Assembly (NCBI GenBank): GCA_001897435.1
Contig: MKSV01000007.1
Span: 1-64,000, forward strand
Length of the DNA: 64,000 bases
Source of the DNA: Acidobacteriales bacterium 59-55
GTDB taxonomy: Bacteria; Acidobacteriota; Terriglobia; Terriglobales; Acidobacteriaceae
Reading direction: 5' to 3'
This document shows positions 43,058 through 51,979 of the stretch, one piece after another (within the stretch, counting starts at the first letter, position 1; each line of letters starts with the position of its first letter). The translations under genes and the position numbers were made by a program. The notes beneath the pieces are model-generated. The model was not told the origin of the DNA. It saw only the letters and a program-made list of their open reading frames with translations, and searched no databases.

Positions 43058-43795
43058 ATGGCATGGTACGCCTATTGCATCGCAGAACGACAGTCTTTTC
43101 CGGAACTCTGCCGTCATCGTCGCCCGATGCCCCTCACCGGGGTCTCCGGCCTCTTCGGTAATCAGACGTTTCTCTTTCCCGCCAGTGACCTGGCCGTTAT
43201 CGTCTCCGAGCATAGCGCCCAGGACCATGAACGGCTCGACCAGCAAGCAGCCAGGGACCATGCCCGCGTCATCGCGGACTGCTTCAAGCTCTCCACTGTC
43301 CTGCCCTTCCGCTTCGGTACGACCTTTCAGGACGACGACGCCCTTCGCCGCTCCGTCCGCTCTAACCAGCGACATTTTCAGGCCAACGTCGAACGTCTCC
43401 GCGGCAAAGCCGAGATGCACCTCAAAGTCCTCGTGGACGATACCTGCCCCGGCAACTCGGCCCGCGACATGACCGTCGGTCAGCAGTACCTGACCAGCCT
43501 CCGCGAGAGCGCCAGCCGCCAGCGGGAGCGCCAGTCCAAGGCCCGCGCTCTTTCCGTCCAGATGCACCGCATGTTCCTTCCCATCGCCGAAGAGATCACC
43601 TGCAAGCGCATGGAGTCCGGCAAGATGCTTCTGGATATCGCCCATCTGATCGACAACAAGACGGTCGAACGCTACCAGAACAAGTACTCCTCCGCCACCC
43701 TGCAGTTGAAGGAGTGCAGCATGCAGCTCTCCGGCCCTTGGCCTCCTTATCACTTTGTCCAGCGTTCCAGCACGCAGCAGCAGTATTCTGCTTAG
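43058..43795 (+). CDS. GvpL/GvpF-family gas vesicle protein (orphan)
   Basis: The 245-residue protein has the GvpF/L pattern. It opens MAWYAYCIAERQ. It then has LFGNQTFLFPASDLAVIVSEHS, AARDHARVIADCFKLSTVLPFRFGTTFQDDDALR, LRGKAEMHLKVLVDD and QQYLTSLRESASRQRERQ, and ends LSGPWPPYHFVQ. In gas-vesicle clusters GvpF/L are accessory proteins needed for assembly. No gvpA or other gvp gene lies in the window, so its job here may differ. A strong AGAGGAAGG sits 8 bases before the ATG and a 16-bp hairpin follows, so it is a single-gene transcript. Confidence 0.85.
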   Translation: MAWYAYCIAERQSFPELCRHRRPMPLTGVSGLFGNQTFLFPASDLAVIVSEHSAQDHERLDQQAARDHARVIADCFKLSTVLPFRFGTTFQDDDALRRSVRSNQRHFQANVERLRGKAEMHLKVLVDDTCPGNSARDMTVGQQYLTSLRESASRQRERQSKARALSVQMHRMFLPIAEEITCKRMESGKMLLDIAHLIDNKTVERYQNKYSSATLQLKECSMQLSGPWPPYHFVQRSSTQQQYSA

Positions 43796-43809
43796 ATTCT
43801 GCTACCGTC

Positions 43810-43853
43810 AACTGCCCCATTTTCTATGCTATATCGAAGAAAATGGGGCAGTT
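43810..43853 (+). terminator. Strong hairpin after the gvpL/F-type gene
   Basis: AACTGCCCCATTTTCT and its exact complement form a 16-bp stem around a 12-nt loop, 15 bases after the stop codon. The tail is CTGTGTC, without a U-run, so termination efficiency is uncertain although the stem is very stable. Confidence 0.65.
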
Positions 43854-43995
43854 CTGTGTCTGCGGGACTACCTTTGGCGGATAGCGGGCATCGGAAAGTA
43901 GTGGAGAATGCCTGCCTCAGGTCCGCAAATCTCAGCAGATCGTTGACGATGCAGACGACGCATTCTGAAACTCCACTGGAACCCCAGGAGAGAAC

Positions 43996-45636
43996 ATGAA
44001 CCGTACGATCCGAAGTTCTTCCGCGCGGGCCTTGTCCGTGCTTTTATCTGCCGGTGTCGCCCTGTCTGCGATGCCTGCTGCCTTCGCTCAAACCACGACC
44101 ACGACCACCACGACGCAGACCGTCAGTCCCACCCAGGACTCAACCACCATCACAAAGAAGAACGGGGTCTACTTCTACCAGGTCAATGTCGTCCATCGTG
44201 ACCTTGACGCGGTGAATTACTTCCACCGCAGCGGCAGCACCAAGATCGGCTTCCGGGGAACCTCGCTTCTACCCAAGGCCAAAGGCGAAGCCAGGGTACA
44301 GAGCGAGCGCGGCCGCATCACCATCGACGCCAACTTCAAGGGCCTGACGCCGGCCAACGGCTTCGGCCCCGGCTATCTGACCTACGTCCTTTGGGCGATC
44401 ACGCCCGACGGCCGTGCCACCAACCTTGGAGAGGTGCTTCCATCCGGCAAGAAGAATAATATCCATGTGACGACTTCACTCCAGTCCTTTGGCATGATCG
44501 TCACCGCGGAGCCATACTACGCCGTCACCGAACCGAGCGACGTGGTCATTCTGCAGAATGACGTTCTCGAGAACAAGACCAACGGCGTTATCGAAAAGGT
44601 GAACGCGCATTACGCCCTGCTGCCGCGCGGCTTCTATGCGCCTACCTCGGGCTCCGATACCAATGACAATCCCATTACCCGGGACGAGAAGGCTCCGCTC
44701 GAGCTTTACCAGGCATACAACGCGGTTCGTATCGCCCAGGTCCATGGAGCCGACAAGTACGCCACCGACATCCTGAACGAGGCCAAACAGGATCTGAAGA
44801 ATGCTGCCGACATCAACAGCAACAAACACGGCGACCGGAAGATGGAGATCACCTTTGCCCGTCAGGCCGTTCAGCGCTCCGAAGACGCAAGGCTGCTGAC
44901 CCTGCGCAAGAAGGAGGACGAGCGCCAGTTGAACGCGCAGCGCGCCGCCGAGCAGTCCAAACTGGCCGCGCAGAAGTCGCAGTTGCAGGCGCAACAGGCC
45001 CAGATGCAGGCCCAGCAGGCGCAGCTTGAGGCAGAACGTGCCCAAGCAGCCAAAGCCAAGGCGGACGCCGAGGCGGCAGAGGCCCGCGCCCGTGCGGCCG
45101 AAGCCAGCAAGAGCGCGGAGAATGCGAACGCCGTTCGCGAGCGCCTGCGCGGCCAGTTGAACAGCGTGCTCGCCACCAGCGAGACCGCACGCGGCCTCAT
45201 CGTCAATATGTCGGACGTGCTCTTCGATACCGGCAAGTATTCGCTGAAGCCGGATACCAAGATCAGCCTCGCCAAGGTGTCTGGAATCCTCCAGGCCTAT
45301 CCGGGGCTGAAGCTCCAGGTCGAGGGCTATACCGACAGCGTGGGCAGCGACCAGATGAATCAGAAGCTGTCGGAAAACCGCGCCGATGCGGTCAGGCAGT
45401 TCCTGATCAGCCAGGGCGTGCAGCAGAACAACATCACCTCGACCGGCTACGGCAAGAATAATCCGGTCGCGGACAACAGTACGTCCAAGGGACGGGCTCA
45501 GAACCGCCGCGTGCAGCTTGTCGTCTCCGGCGATGCTATCGGCGTCAAGGAATCCGCGCCAGAGGCCGATACGGCAGCTCCTGCTCCACCGCAGCCGCCC
45601 GCGGCTACGGGAACTGCGAATCCGCCCGAACAATAG
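43996..45636 (+). CDS. OmpA-family protein with central coiled coil
   Basis: The 546-residue protein has a signal peptide, then a poly-threonine stretch (eight Thr near residue 33). A beta-rich domain of about 180 residues follows (YFYQVNVVHRDLDAVNYFHRSGSTKIGF), then an Ala/Gln/Lys-rich coiled coil (about residues 300-385). The OmpA peptidoglycan-binding domain (VLFDTGKYSLKPDTKISLAKV; VEGYTDSVGSDQMNQKLSENRADAVRQFL; GYGKNNPVADNSTSKGRAQNRRVQLVV) carries the usual Asp and Arg for diaminopimelate binding. A Pro/Ala tail ends it. It should link the outer membrane to the wall. A terminator follows. Confidence 0.9.
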   Translation: MNRTIRSSSARALSVLLSAGVALSAMPAAFAQTTTTTTTTQTVSPTQDSTTITKKNGVYFYQVNVVHRDLDAVNYFHRSGSTKIGFRGTSLLPKAKGEARVQSERGRITIDANFKGLTPANGFGPGYLTYVLWAITPDGRATNLGEVLPSGKKNNIHVTTSLQSFGMIVTAEPYYAVTEPSDVVILQNDVLENKTNGVIEKVNAHYALLPRGFYAPTSGSDTNDNPITRDEKAPLELYQAYNAVRIAQVHGADKYATDILNEAKQDLKNAADINSNKHGDRKMEITFARQAVQRSEDARLLTLRKKEDERQLNAQRAAEQSKLAAQKSQLQAQQAQMQAQQAQLEAERAQAAKAKADAEAAEARARAAEASKSAENANAVRERLRGQLNSVLATSETARGLIVNMSDVLFDTGKYSLKPDTKISLAKVSGILQAYPGLKLQVEGYTDSVGSDQMNQKLSENRADAVRQFLISQGVQQNNITSTGYGKNNPVADNSTSKGRAQNRRVQLVVSGDAIGVKESAPEADTAAPAPPQPPAATGTANPPEQ

Positions 45637-45644
45637 CGCTGGAG

Positions 45645-45684
45645 GGCGAAGTGCCGCTGTCTGCGGCATTTCGCCTTCTGTTTC
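45645..45684 (+). terminator. Terminator after the OmpA-family gene
   Basis: GGCGAAGTGCCGC (45645-45657) pairs with GCGGCATTTCGCC (45663-45675) with one G-T wobble around a 5-nt loop, followed by TTCTGTTTC. It begins 9 bases after the stop. Confidence 0.8.
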
Positions 45685-45773
45685 ATAAGATGTAGAGTTT
45701 TTTGTCCCGGCGGCCTTTGCCTACACGGATGCGGCAATCTTTGGCCGATACAGCCAGATACCGGAAGAACAGC

Positions 45774-46031
45774 CTACATGTGAATCGTCCAACCCAGCTC
45801 GGAGAGCTTCTCTTCGATATCGGCCAGTGCCAGCTCAAGTGCAGAACGGCGGTGCGGGTTCGACGTCCGCTCCGAGAGCACGCGCTCGCGCTGCAACTCC
45901 AGTTCCTGTAGCTGGCGCTTGTGCTCGGCTGCCTTGGCATGGAGGGCTGCTGGGCTGGGTCGAGGCTCAACGGCCTGAGATTGTTGTTCTTCCACGGATT
46001 TACTCTCCCATCCTCGCGACATATTACTCAT
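45774..46031 (-). CDS. Small coiled-coil protein of unknown function
   Basis: The 85-residue protein begins MSNMSRGWESKSVEEQQ. It is mostly helical with heptad-like Leu/Ala spacing (LHAKAAEHKRQLQELELQRERVLSERT ... LELALADIEEKLSELGWTIHM). It is soluble, without signal or cysteines. An AGGCGG precedes the ATG at 46031. The frame is open further upstream, but that part is low quality. It is convergent with the OmpA-family gene and lies downstream of the YpdA-type gene with 143 bases between. I do not recognise a family. Confidence 0.55.
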   Translation of the reverse strand: MSNMSRGWESKSVEEQQSQAVEPRPSPAALHAKAAEHKRQLQELELQRERVLSERTSNPHRRSALELALADIEEKLSELGWTIHM

Positions 46032-46174
46032 TCTACGCCGCCTGATGTTAAGGGATGGATAGTTTTGCCGTGCGGGCGCCGCATCCAGACCTCCGGATAG
46101 CGTTGCGTCGAGAGCACAGAGAACGCGAAGGGATGGCAAGAATGCGTTCTTCCATCGGTGATCGCGCGTGAGAA

Positions 46175-47215
46175 CTACTCCTCGACGCCCGTCCGTTTCG
46201 CGCGTAGATCCTCTGCAATCAGTTGCCCGTGGAAGCGTCCGTTTTCGATGAAGATCTCGTTGGTGCGCTCGCCCGCGACGATCACGCCGGCCAGGTAGAT
46301 CCCCGGAACGTTGCTTTCGAGCGTCGCCGGATCGCACACCGGGCAGCGGTCGTTTGCCTCGTCGAGTTGCACGCCCAGCCGCTCGATAAACTCGAAGTCC
46401 GGATGATAACCGGTCAGGGCGAAGACAAAGTGGTTGGGAATCGTCAGCGGGCCATTCGGAGTCTCGATGGTGACGTTATCCTCCGAGATATTGGCGACCG
46501 TGCTGTTGAAGTGGGCGGTGATCTCGCCGTTCTTGATGCGGTTGTTGATGTCAGGGAGGATCCAGTACTTGACGTGGCGGTGCATCTCCGCGCCGCGATG
46601 CACCAGCGTCACCCGCGCGCCGTGCCGCCACAGGTCGAGCGCCGCAATTGCCGCCGAGTTCTTGCCGCCGATCACAAGCACGTCGAGGTCATAGAACGGA
46701 TGCGGCTCGTGGTAGTAGTGCCGCACCTTGTGCAACTCTTCACCGGCGATGCCGAGGTAGTTAGGAAGATCGTAGTAGCCGATGGCGATCACGAGCTTTC
46801 GCGCGCGATGCTCTGTCTTACGACCAAAACGGTCAACGGTATGAACGATGAAGTCGCCGTCGCCGCCCTCGACTTTTTCGACGGTCTCGTACTGGCGAAC
46901 GTCCAGCCGATAGTGTTCGGCCACCTTGCGGTAGTATTCGAGCGCTTCGTTGCGGTTGGGCTTCTGGTTCGGACTGGAAAACGGCATGTTGCCGATCTCG
47001 AGCAGCTCCGGCGTAGTGAAGAAGGTCATGTGCGCGGGATAGTGGAACAGCGAGTTGCAGAGACAGCCCTTGTCCACCAGTCGCGCGGAGAAACCCGCAC
47101 GCTGCGCCTCGATAGCGCAGGCCAGCCCGGTTGGTCCCGCGCCAACGACAAGCAGATCAACCTTGTCGATCCCAGCTACCTCTCCAGCTTCCACTTCAAC
47201 CGCACCGTCGCTCAT
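46175..47215 (-). CDS. ypdA: YpdA/Bdr-type flavoprotein (putative bacillithiol disulfide reductase)
   Basis: The 346-residue protein has two nucleotide-binding motifs: FAD site LLVVGAGPTGLACAIEA near residue 22 and NAD(P) site VLVIGGKNSAAIAALDLWR near residue 176. It also has the YpdA-type segments CLCNSLFHYPAHMTFFTTPELLEIG and GIYLAGVIVAGERTNEIFIENGR. Well studied homologues reduce bacillithiol disulfide with NADPH, which fits a low-GC Gram-positive or acidobacterial thiol system. It lacks the CxxC of thioredoxin reductase. No bacillithiol synthesis gene is in the window, so the substrate is inferred. Confidence 0.88.
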   Translation of the reverse strand: MSDGAVEVEAGEVAGIDKVDLLVVGAGPTGLACAIEAQRAGFSARLVDKGCLCNSLFHYPAHMTFFTTPELLEIGNMPFSSPNQKPNRNEALEYYRKVAEHYRLDVRQYETVEKVEGGDGDFIVHTVDRFGRKTEHRARKLVIAIGYYDLPNYLGIAGEELHKVRHYYHEPHPFYDLDVLVIGGKNSAAIAALDLWRHGARVTLVHRGAEMHRHVKYWILPDINNRIKNGEITAHFNSTVANISEDNVTIETPNGPLTIPNHFVFALTGYHPDFEFIERLGVQLDEANDRCPVCDPATLESNVPGIYLAGVIVAGERTNEIFIENGRFHGQLIAEDLRAKRTGVEE

Positions 47216-47274
47216 TCCTTCATCTTACTGAAGTGCAGGTGCGGACCGCTCTCACCGAAAGCGTTGCGTCGACG

Positions 47275-47988
47275 CTACGGGTTGAGCACGACCAGCTTGC
47301 GCGCAATGGCGAAGAGAGCAAGCTCCAGCCGCGTCGATACGCCGGTCTTGTCGAAGATGTTGGAGAGATGCCGCTTTACCGTCTCCTCGCTGATGGCGAA
47401 CTGCCTGGCGACATCGCGATTGCTGCACCCCTCGACGATGCAGGTGGTCACCTCGAGTTCGCGCGGGGTCAGGCCATAGGTCTTGCGCTCCGGTTCCGCG
47501 GCGGCCTTGTTCATCAGCTCATTGAGCGCCGTGACCAGGTTCGCGACCCGCGCGCCGCCAATCCAGTAATCGCCCGAGAGCACAGCGCGCACCGAGGTCG
47601 CAAGATCGCTGGCGACGGCGTCCTTGAGCAGGATTCCGCGAGCGCCAATCTGTAGCGCCTCGATCACCTGTTGCGTCGAAATCGTGCTGGTCAGCATGAT
47701 GATCTTGACCCGCGGCGACTTGTCCATGATGGCGCGCATGGCCTCCAGTCCCGGTAGTCGCGGCATCTGCAGATCGAGCAGAAGAATATCGGGCTCAAGT
47801 TCAAGGGTCTGGGTGATGGCGACGTCGCCGTCTTCAGCCTCGCCTACGACCTCGAAATCCGGCTCCTCTTCGAGCATGTTCCGGACACCGATGCGCACAA
47901 CCGGATGATCGTCTGCAACCACGACGCGAATCGATGAAGCAGAAATGACCGGGTCTTCAGTTTTTCTATTTTTCAGTACTGTGCTCAT
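47275..47988 (-). CDS. NarL/FixJ-type response regulator
   Basis: The 237-residue protein has an N-terminal receiver (VVVADDHPVVRIGV; phospho-acceptor Asp72 in LLLDLQMPRLPG; Thr in IIMLTST; Lys in GILLKDAV) and a C-terminal LuxR helix-turn-helix (LTPRELEVTTCIVEGCSNRDVARQFAISEETVKRHLSNIFDKTGVSTRLEL). It should bind DNA when phosphorylated. The start at 47988 has a strong GGAGGAGG 9 bases upstream, inside the preceding gene, with a 23-base overlap. It is thus translationally tied to the receiver-HPt protein, and the two probably form one relay. Confidence 0.93.
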   Translation of the reverse strand: MSTVLKNRKTEDPVISASSIRVVVADDHPVVRIGVRNMLEEEPDFEVVGEAEDGDVAITQTLELEPDILLLDLQMPRLPGLEAMRAIMDKSPRVKIIMLTSTISTQQVIEALQIGARGILLKDAVASDLATSVRAVLSGDYWIGGARVANLVTALNELMNKAAAEPERKTYGLTPRELEVTTCIVEGCSNRDVARQFAISEETVKRHLSNIFDKTGVSTRLELALFAIARKLVVLNP

Positions 47989-48760
47989 CACGCATATCCT
48001 CCTCCGAACTTCCTGCTCCGCTATCGGCGTTGCGTGCGACCAGAATACGATGCAATCGTGAACAAGCAACCCTCAATTCATTAAGAGAAGCTACATGATT
48101 AGCGTCGATTCCGCCTTCTTCCAATAAGGCCGCCCGATTTTGCAGCTCGATGGCACCGAGCATACCGGCGCTGCCCTTGATGGCGTGCGCATCTTTTCTA
48201 TACGCAACGCTATCACTATAGGATGCGGATCGCAGCATGCAGGTCATTCGCTGTTCCACATCGGCGAGGCACAGGTCATAGAGCTGCTTCAATCGCTCTT
48301 TCCGCATCGAGGCCGCAAGCTTATTGTAAATAGCTTGATCCAGTACGGTTGCATTGTCGTGAACAGATGTATCCAGAGCCTTCGTATCGTTGCCGTGCGC
48401 GGCAATCGCTCGTGATAATTCCTCCATTGTGAAAGGCTTGAGCAGAAATCCATTGAAGCCATCGGCACTCCCGGCGCCCGGCACGCTTCCACTCATTGCC
48501 AGCAGCATCGTGGATGCCCCGCATATCCGGCGCAGTTCCCTCGCCAGAGTGTCGCCTGCGATTCCCGGCATCTGCAGGTCGGCGAGCACCACGGACGGCG
48601 GCGAATCCGGCGCTGCGTTCAACTGCTTTAGCGCCGCATCGCCTGAATCCGCCGTCTTGACCGCGTAACCGGCGTTCTCCAGCAACAGGGCAAGCACCTC
48701 GCGGCTGAGAGCGTCGTCATCCACAACAAGAATTGGTAACCGCTCGATCTCGTTCTTCAT
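47966..48760 (-). CDS. Receiver-HPt phosphotransfer protein
   Basis: The 264-residue protein joins a CheY-like receiver (PILVVDDDALSRE; Asp61 in VVLADLQMPGIAG; Lys in FLLKPF) to a histidine phosphotransfer domain (phospho-accepting His192 in RKDAHAIKGSAGMLGAIELQ). It has no kinase or DNA-binding part, so it should shuttle phosphate from an unlinked hybrid kinase to a regulator. The LuxR-type gene overlapping its 3' end is the obvious target. The ATG at 48760 is chosen over a TTG nine bases earlier. It is divergent from the DUF2339 gene. Confidence 0.88.
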   Translation of the reverse strand: MKNEIERLPILVVDDDALSREVLALLLENAGYAVKTADSGDAALKQLNAAPDSPPSVVLADLQMPGIAGDTLARELRRICGASTMLLAMSGSVPGAGSADGFNGFLLKPFTMEELSRAIAAHGNDTKALDTSVHDNATVLDQAIYNKLAASMRKERLKQLYDLCLADVEQRMTCMLRSASYSDSVAYRKDAHAIKGSAGMLGAIELQNRAALLEEGGIDANHVASLNELRVACSRLHRILVARNADSGAGSSEEDMRDEHSTEK

Positions 48761-48830
48761 GCCGCGCAAAGAGTATCAATTCAGAGATTCAAGTGCCAAT
48801 CGAGGGCTCGATGCAGGTAAAGTAGTGCCC

Positions 48831-50654
48831 ATGGGGCAGGAGGATCAAATCGCGCCGGAACATCACGATGCGGAGCTTGCGTCGTTGTCCGCTCGCGTCG
48901 AAATTCTGGAGCGCGAGATCGCCGAACTTCGCGAGACTTCGAAGGGGAAACGCCGCAGCTTCAAACCGGGCAAGACGGTTGCGGCCTCCTCTTCGAGTGC
49001 GGGAACTTCGACCGCGGGAACCGGCGCTCCCAGACCGTCGCTCGAAGACCGCATCGGCTCGCAGCTCTTCAGCCGCATCGGCATCGTCGCCCTGCTGATC
49101 GGCGCGACGTGGTTCCTCAAGCTGGCGATGGACAATCACTGGATCGGCCCGCTGGGTCGCATCGTGGTCGGCCTCGTCGCCGGAGCCGGTCTGGTGGTCT
49201 GGTCGGAGCGTTTCCGCCGCCAGGGATTCAATGCCTTCTCGTGGTCGCTCAAGGCCATCGGCAGCGGCATTCTCTATCTGTCGTTGTGGGCAGCGTTTCA
49301 GCTTTACCATCTTCTGCCCGCCGGAGTGGCGCTCGCCGCGATGATCCTGGTGACGGCGTGGAACGCTTTCATGGCCTGGTCGCAGAACAGCGAGATCCTC
49401 GCCGCGTATGCGCTGGCGGGCGGGCTGGCCACGCCGCTGCTGCTCTCGACAGGCGGCAACCACGAGAAATTTCTCTTCACCTATATCTTCGCCATCGATC
49501 TCGCCACCGTTCTGCTCATCCGGCTCAAGCCGTGGCCGAGGCTGCTGCTGGGAGCGTTTCCCGCGACGGTTGCATACTTCATCGGCTGGTACGTCGGGTT
49601 CAACGCGCCGGAGTATCTCGCGATCACGGTCTTCTTCGTTGCACTCTTCTTCTCCGTCTTCGCTTCGGTGCCGATCGTCCGGCGACAAGAATCAGCGACT
49701 GCGGGTGCATTCCGCATCACGGAGATCTTTCTTCCGTTGGCCAACGCCACCTTTGCCTCGCTTGCTCTCTACACCCTTTTGCAGGATGCCGGCCATCATC
49801 CCTGCTCGCCCTGGCTGATGGTGGCCTTCGCCGCGGTGTATCTCGGCCTGATGCGGCTGCCGCAGACGGCCATCGCTTCGGCGGTGCACCTTTCGCTTGC
49901 TGTTGTCTTTCTCACGATTGCAATTCCGTTGAAGGCCAGCGGCCGCTGGATCACCGTCGGCTGGCTGGCGGAGGCGATCGCGCTGCTCTGGGCGTCGGGG
50001 CGGCTTGAAATCTCCGAGCGCGATTCTGCCGAAGCCGGAGGCTATCGCATCCTGCGCTGGCTGGCCGCGGCGGCGCTGACACTGGGGTTCTGCGGTCTGC
50101 TGGTGCAGCCGCTCTGGTTCGGCAAGCCGGTTGACACGGCCTTCGTCAACGCCCGCTTTGCGACGGCGCTCTTCGGCATTGCCGTCTTCGCCGGCGCAGC
50201 GTGGCTCTCGTTGCATACTCGGCAGGCCGGCGAGGGTGAGCCGTCCTGGCGGCACATCGCGGGAGCCTCGATCATCGCGCTCAACCTGGTGGCGATCATC
50301 GCCTGCGTGCGCGAGCTCAACACCTTCTGGAGCGGCGTCTCGGCGCATCCCAATGCGGAATTGCGGAAGGCGCTCGCTGTCTCGGCCTTCCTGATGGTCT
50401 ATGGTGCCCTGCTTCTCGCGGTTGGCTTCTGGAAGCGCTCTGCATTCATCCGCTGGCAGGCGCTTGTTCTGCTGGTGTACACCATCGCGAAGACCTTTCT
50501 TTATGACATGCGTAATCTCAGCCAGGGCTATCGTGTCGCCAGCTTCCTTGCTCTGGGAGCGCTGCTGATGGCCGTCAGCTTCGCCTACCAGAAGGACTGG
50601 CTGGCGCTGCGCGAGCCCGAAAATTCTGTCCCCCACGAAGGAGGCGAACGATGA
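48831..50654 (+). CDS. DUF2339 multi-span membrane protein
   Basis: The 607-residue protein starts with a soluble coiled-coil segment (AELASLSARVEILEREIAELRE) and a basic/Ser linker. About residue 75 the DUF2339 core begins (EDRIGSQLFSRIGIVALLIGATWFLKLAMDNHWIGPLGR), followed by some 15-20 membrane spans. The family is widespread and without assigned biochemistry. The conserved start of the core suggests a sensor or polymer-related role, but that is speculation. Its last bases overlap the next start as ATGA. It is paired with DUF3999, a recurring pairing, and divergent from the receiver-HPt gene. Confidence 0.88.
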   Translation: MGQEDQIAPEHHDAELASLSARVEILEREIAELRETSKGKRRSFKPGKTVAASSSSAGTSTAGTGAPRPSLEDRIGSQLFSRIGIVALLIGATWFLKLAMDNHWIGPLGRIVVGLVAGAGLVVWSERFRRQGFNAFSWSLKAIGSGILYLSLWAAFQLYHLLPAGVALAAMILVTAWNAFMAWSQNSEILAAYALAGGLATPLLLSTGGNHEKFLFTYIFAIDLATVLLIRLKPWPRLLLGAFPATVAYFIGWYVGFNAPEYLAITVFFVALFFSVFASVPIVRRQESATAGAFRITEIFLPLANATFASLALYTLLQDAGHHPCSPWLMVAFAAVYLGLMRLPQTAIASAVHLSLAVVFLTIAIPLKASGRWITVGWLAEAIALLWASGRLEISERDSAEAGGYRILRWLAAAALTLGFCGLLVQPLWFGKPVDTAFVNARFATALFGIAVFAGAAWLSLHTRQAGEGEPSWRHIAGASIIALNLVAIIACVRELNTFWSGVSAHPNAELRKALAVSAFLMVYGALLLAVGFWKRSAFIRWQALVLLVYTIAKTFLYDMRNLSQGYRVASFLALGALLMAVSFAYQKDWLALREPENSVPHEGGER

Positions 50655-51958
50655 AGTCCGCACTTCTGGCGCTGCTGCTGATCTGGCAGGCGGCGGCACC
50701 GGTTCCTCCTTCTCAGTCGCCCGAGACAGTCCAGCAATACTCCCGATATCGGCGAACGATTGCGCTCGATGGGGGTGCCGGACAAACCTGCGTCGTCATC
50801 GACGCGCAGGTCTTCCCTCATGCTGCGGCGTCGCTCAAGGACCTGCGTCTGTATCAGAACGTGAACGGGCAAGGAGCGCACGAGCTTCCCTACGCCATCA
50901 CGCTCAGCGAGCCTGTGCAGCCCGAGAGCGACACCGCACAGGTGCTGAACCTCGGCGCGCGCGGACACAGCATCGTCTTCGATCTACAGATGCCCGACCG
51001 CCCCTACACCGACGTCAACATCGACCTTGCCGGACAGGACTACCTGGCCACGGCCACCATCACCGGACTCGACAGTCTGCGCTCGCCCAATGCAACCCGT
51101 CTGGGAGAGTTCACGCTCTTCGACCTGACCTCGCAGCATCTCTCACGCAGCACAACGCTGCATCTGCAGGAATCCAGCTTCCCTTATCTCCACGTCGTCT
51201 TGACAGCATCGCCTGTGCCCGGCACGCGCGGCTTCACCGCATCGCCCGCGATGGTCAAGGGAGCCACCGTGCCGCCCAGCCGCGAGGCACAGTCGCTCTA
51301 CACCGTCTCCGCCGAGACCACGAGCGTCCAGCAGCAAGGCCGTCAGACCGTCGCCACCTTCACGTTGCCCGAACGAGTTCCGGTGGAGCGAGTCAGCTTT
51401 GACCTTGCTCCATCCTTCAAGGCCAACTTCAGCCGCGACGTCCGCATCTCCGACCACCCCGAAGGGACGCCGGAGTCAGCCGCGGAGACGATCACCGGAA
51501 CCATCCTCCGCGTCCATCTCACCCAGGCGGGCCGCGAGATTCGCCAGCAGCAACTGAGCGTCCCGGCGACGCTGGGCGCGAACATGCAGGGCGGGGCGAG
51601 CGTCAAGGTCGCCATCGATAACGGCGACGATCCTCCGCTGCCGGTCACCGCCGTCCGGTTGGAGATGCGCCAGCGTAAGCTATGTTTCTCCGCGCCGTCG
51701 GCGCAGCCGGTGACGCTCTTCTACGGCGATACCGGCCTCACCGCTCCGCAGTACGACTATGCGCGGCTCTTCTCCGCGACCGCCGGTACGCGTTCAGCGC
51801 AGTTGGGGCCGGAACAGCTTAATCCCACCTATCGCCCTCGCCCCGACACGCGCGCCCTGACCGAGCGCTATCCCGATATCCTCTGGATCGCGCTGCTGGC
51901 CGTGATCTGCATTCTCGCAGTAGTCGCGCTGCGCTCGGCCCGCACCATCCACCGCTAA
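50651..51958 (+). CDS. DUF3999 periplasmic protein with C-terminal anchor
   Basis: The 435-residue protein starts MKSALLALLLIWQAAAPVPP, a signal peptide. A long beta-sandwich-rich periplasmic region follows (SLKDLRLYQNVNGQGAHELPYAITL; LQMPDRPYTDVNIDLAGQDYLATATITG; FSRDVRISDHP), then a single C-terminal membrane span (ILWIALLAVICILAVVALRSARTIHR). The layout is that of DUF3999, which is usually encoded beside DUF2339. The ATGA overlap points to coupled translation and a likely complex, with the soluble domain in the periplasm. The molecular function of the pair is unknown. Confidence 0.85.
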   Translation: MKSALLALLLIWQAAAPVPPSQSPETVQQYSRYRRTIALDGGAGQTCVVIDAQVFPHAAASLKDLRLYQNVNGQGAHELPYAITLSEPVQPESDTAQVLNLGARGHSIVFDLQMPDRPYTDVNIDLAGQDYLATATITGLDSLRSPNATRLGEFTLFDLTSQHLSRSTTLHLQESSFPYLHVVLTASPVPGTRGFTASPAMVKGATVPPSREAQSLYTVSAETTSVQQQGRQTVATFTLPERVPVERVSFDLAPSFKANFSRDVRISDHPEGTPESAAETITGTILRVHLTQAGREIRQQQLSVPATLGANMQGGASVKVAIDNGDDPPLPVTAVRLEMRQRKLCFSAPSAQPVTLFYGDTGLTAPQYDYARLFSATAGTRSAQLGPEQLNPTYRPRPDTRALTERYPDILWIALLAVICILAVVALRSARTIHR

Positions 51959-51979
51959 GGAAAATTCCCCGCAACAAAT

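Noticed and set aside
43058-45636. A gas-vesicle gene cluster around the gvpL/F-type gene
   Set aside because: The neighbours are DUF481 and OmpA-family genes. No gvpA, gvpN, gvpJ or similar sequence is present.
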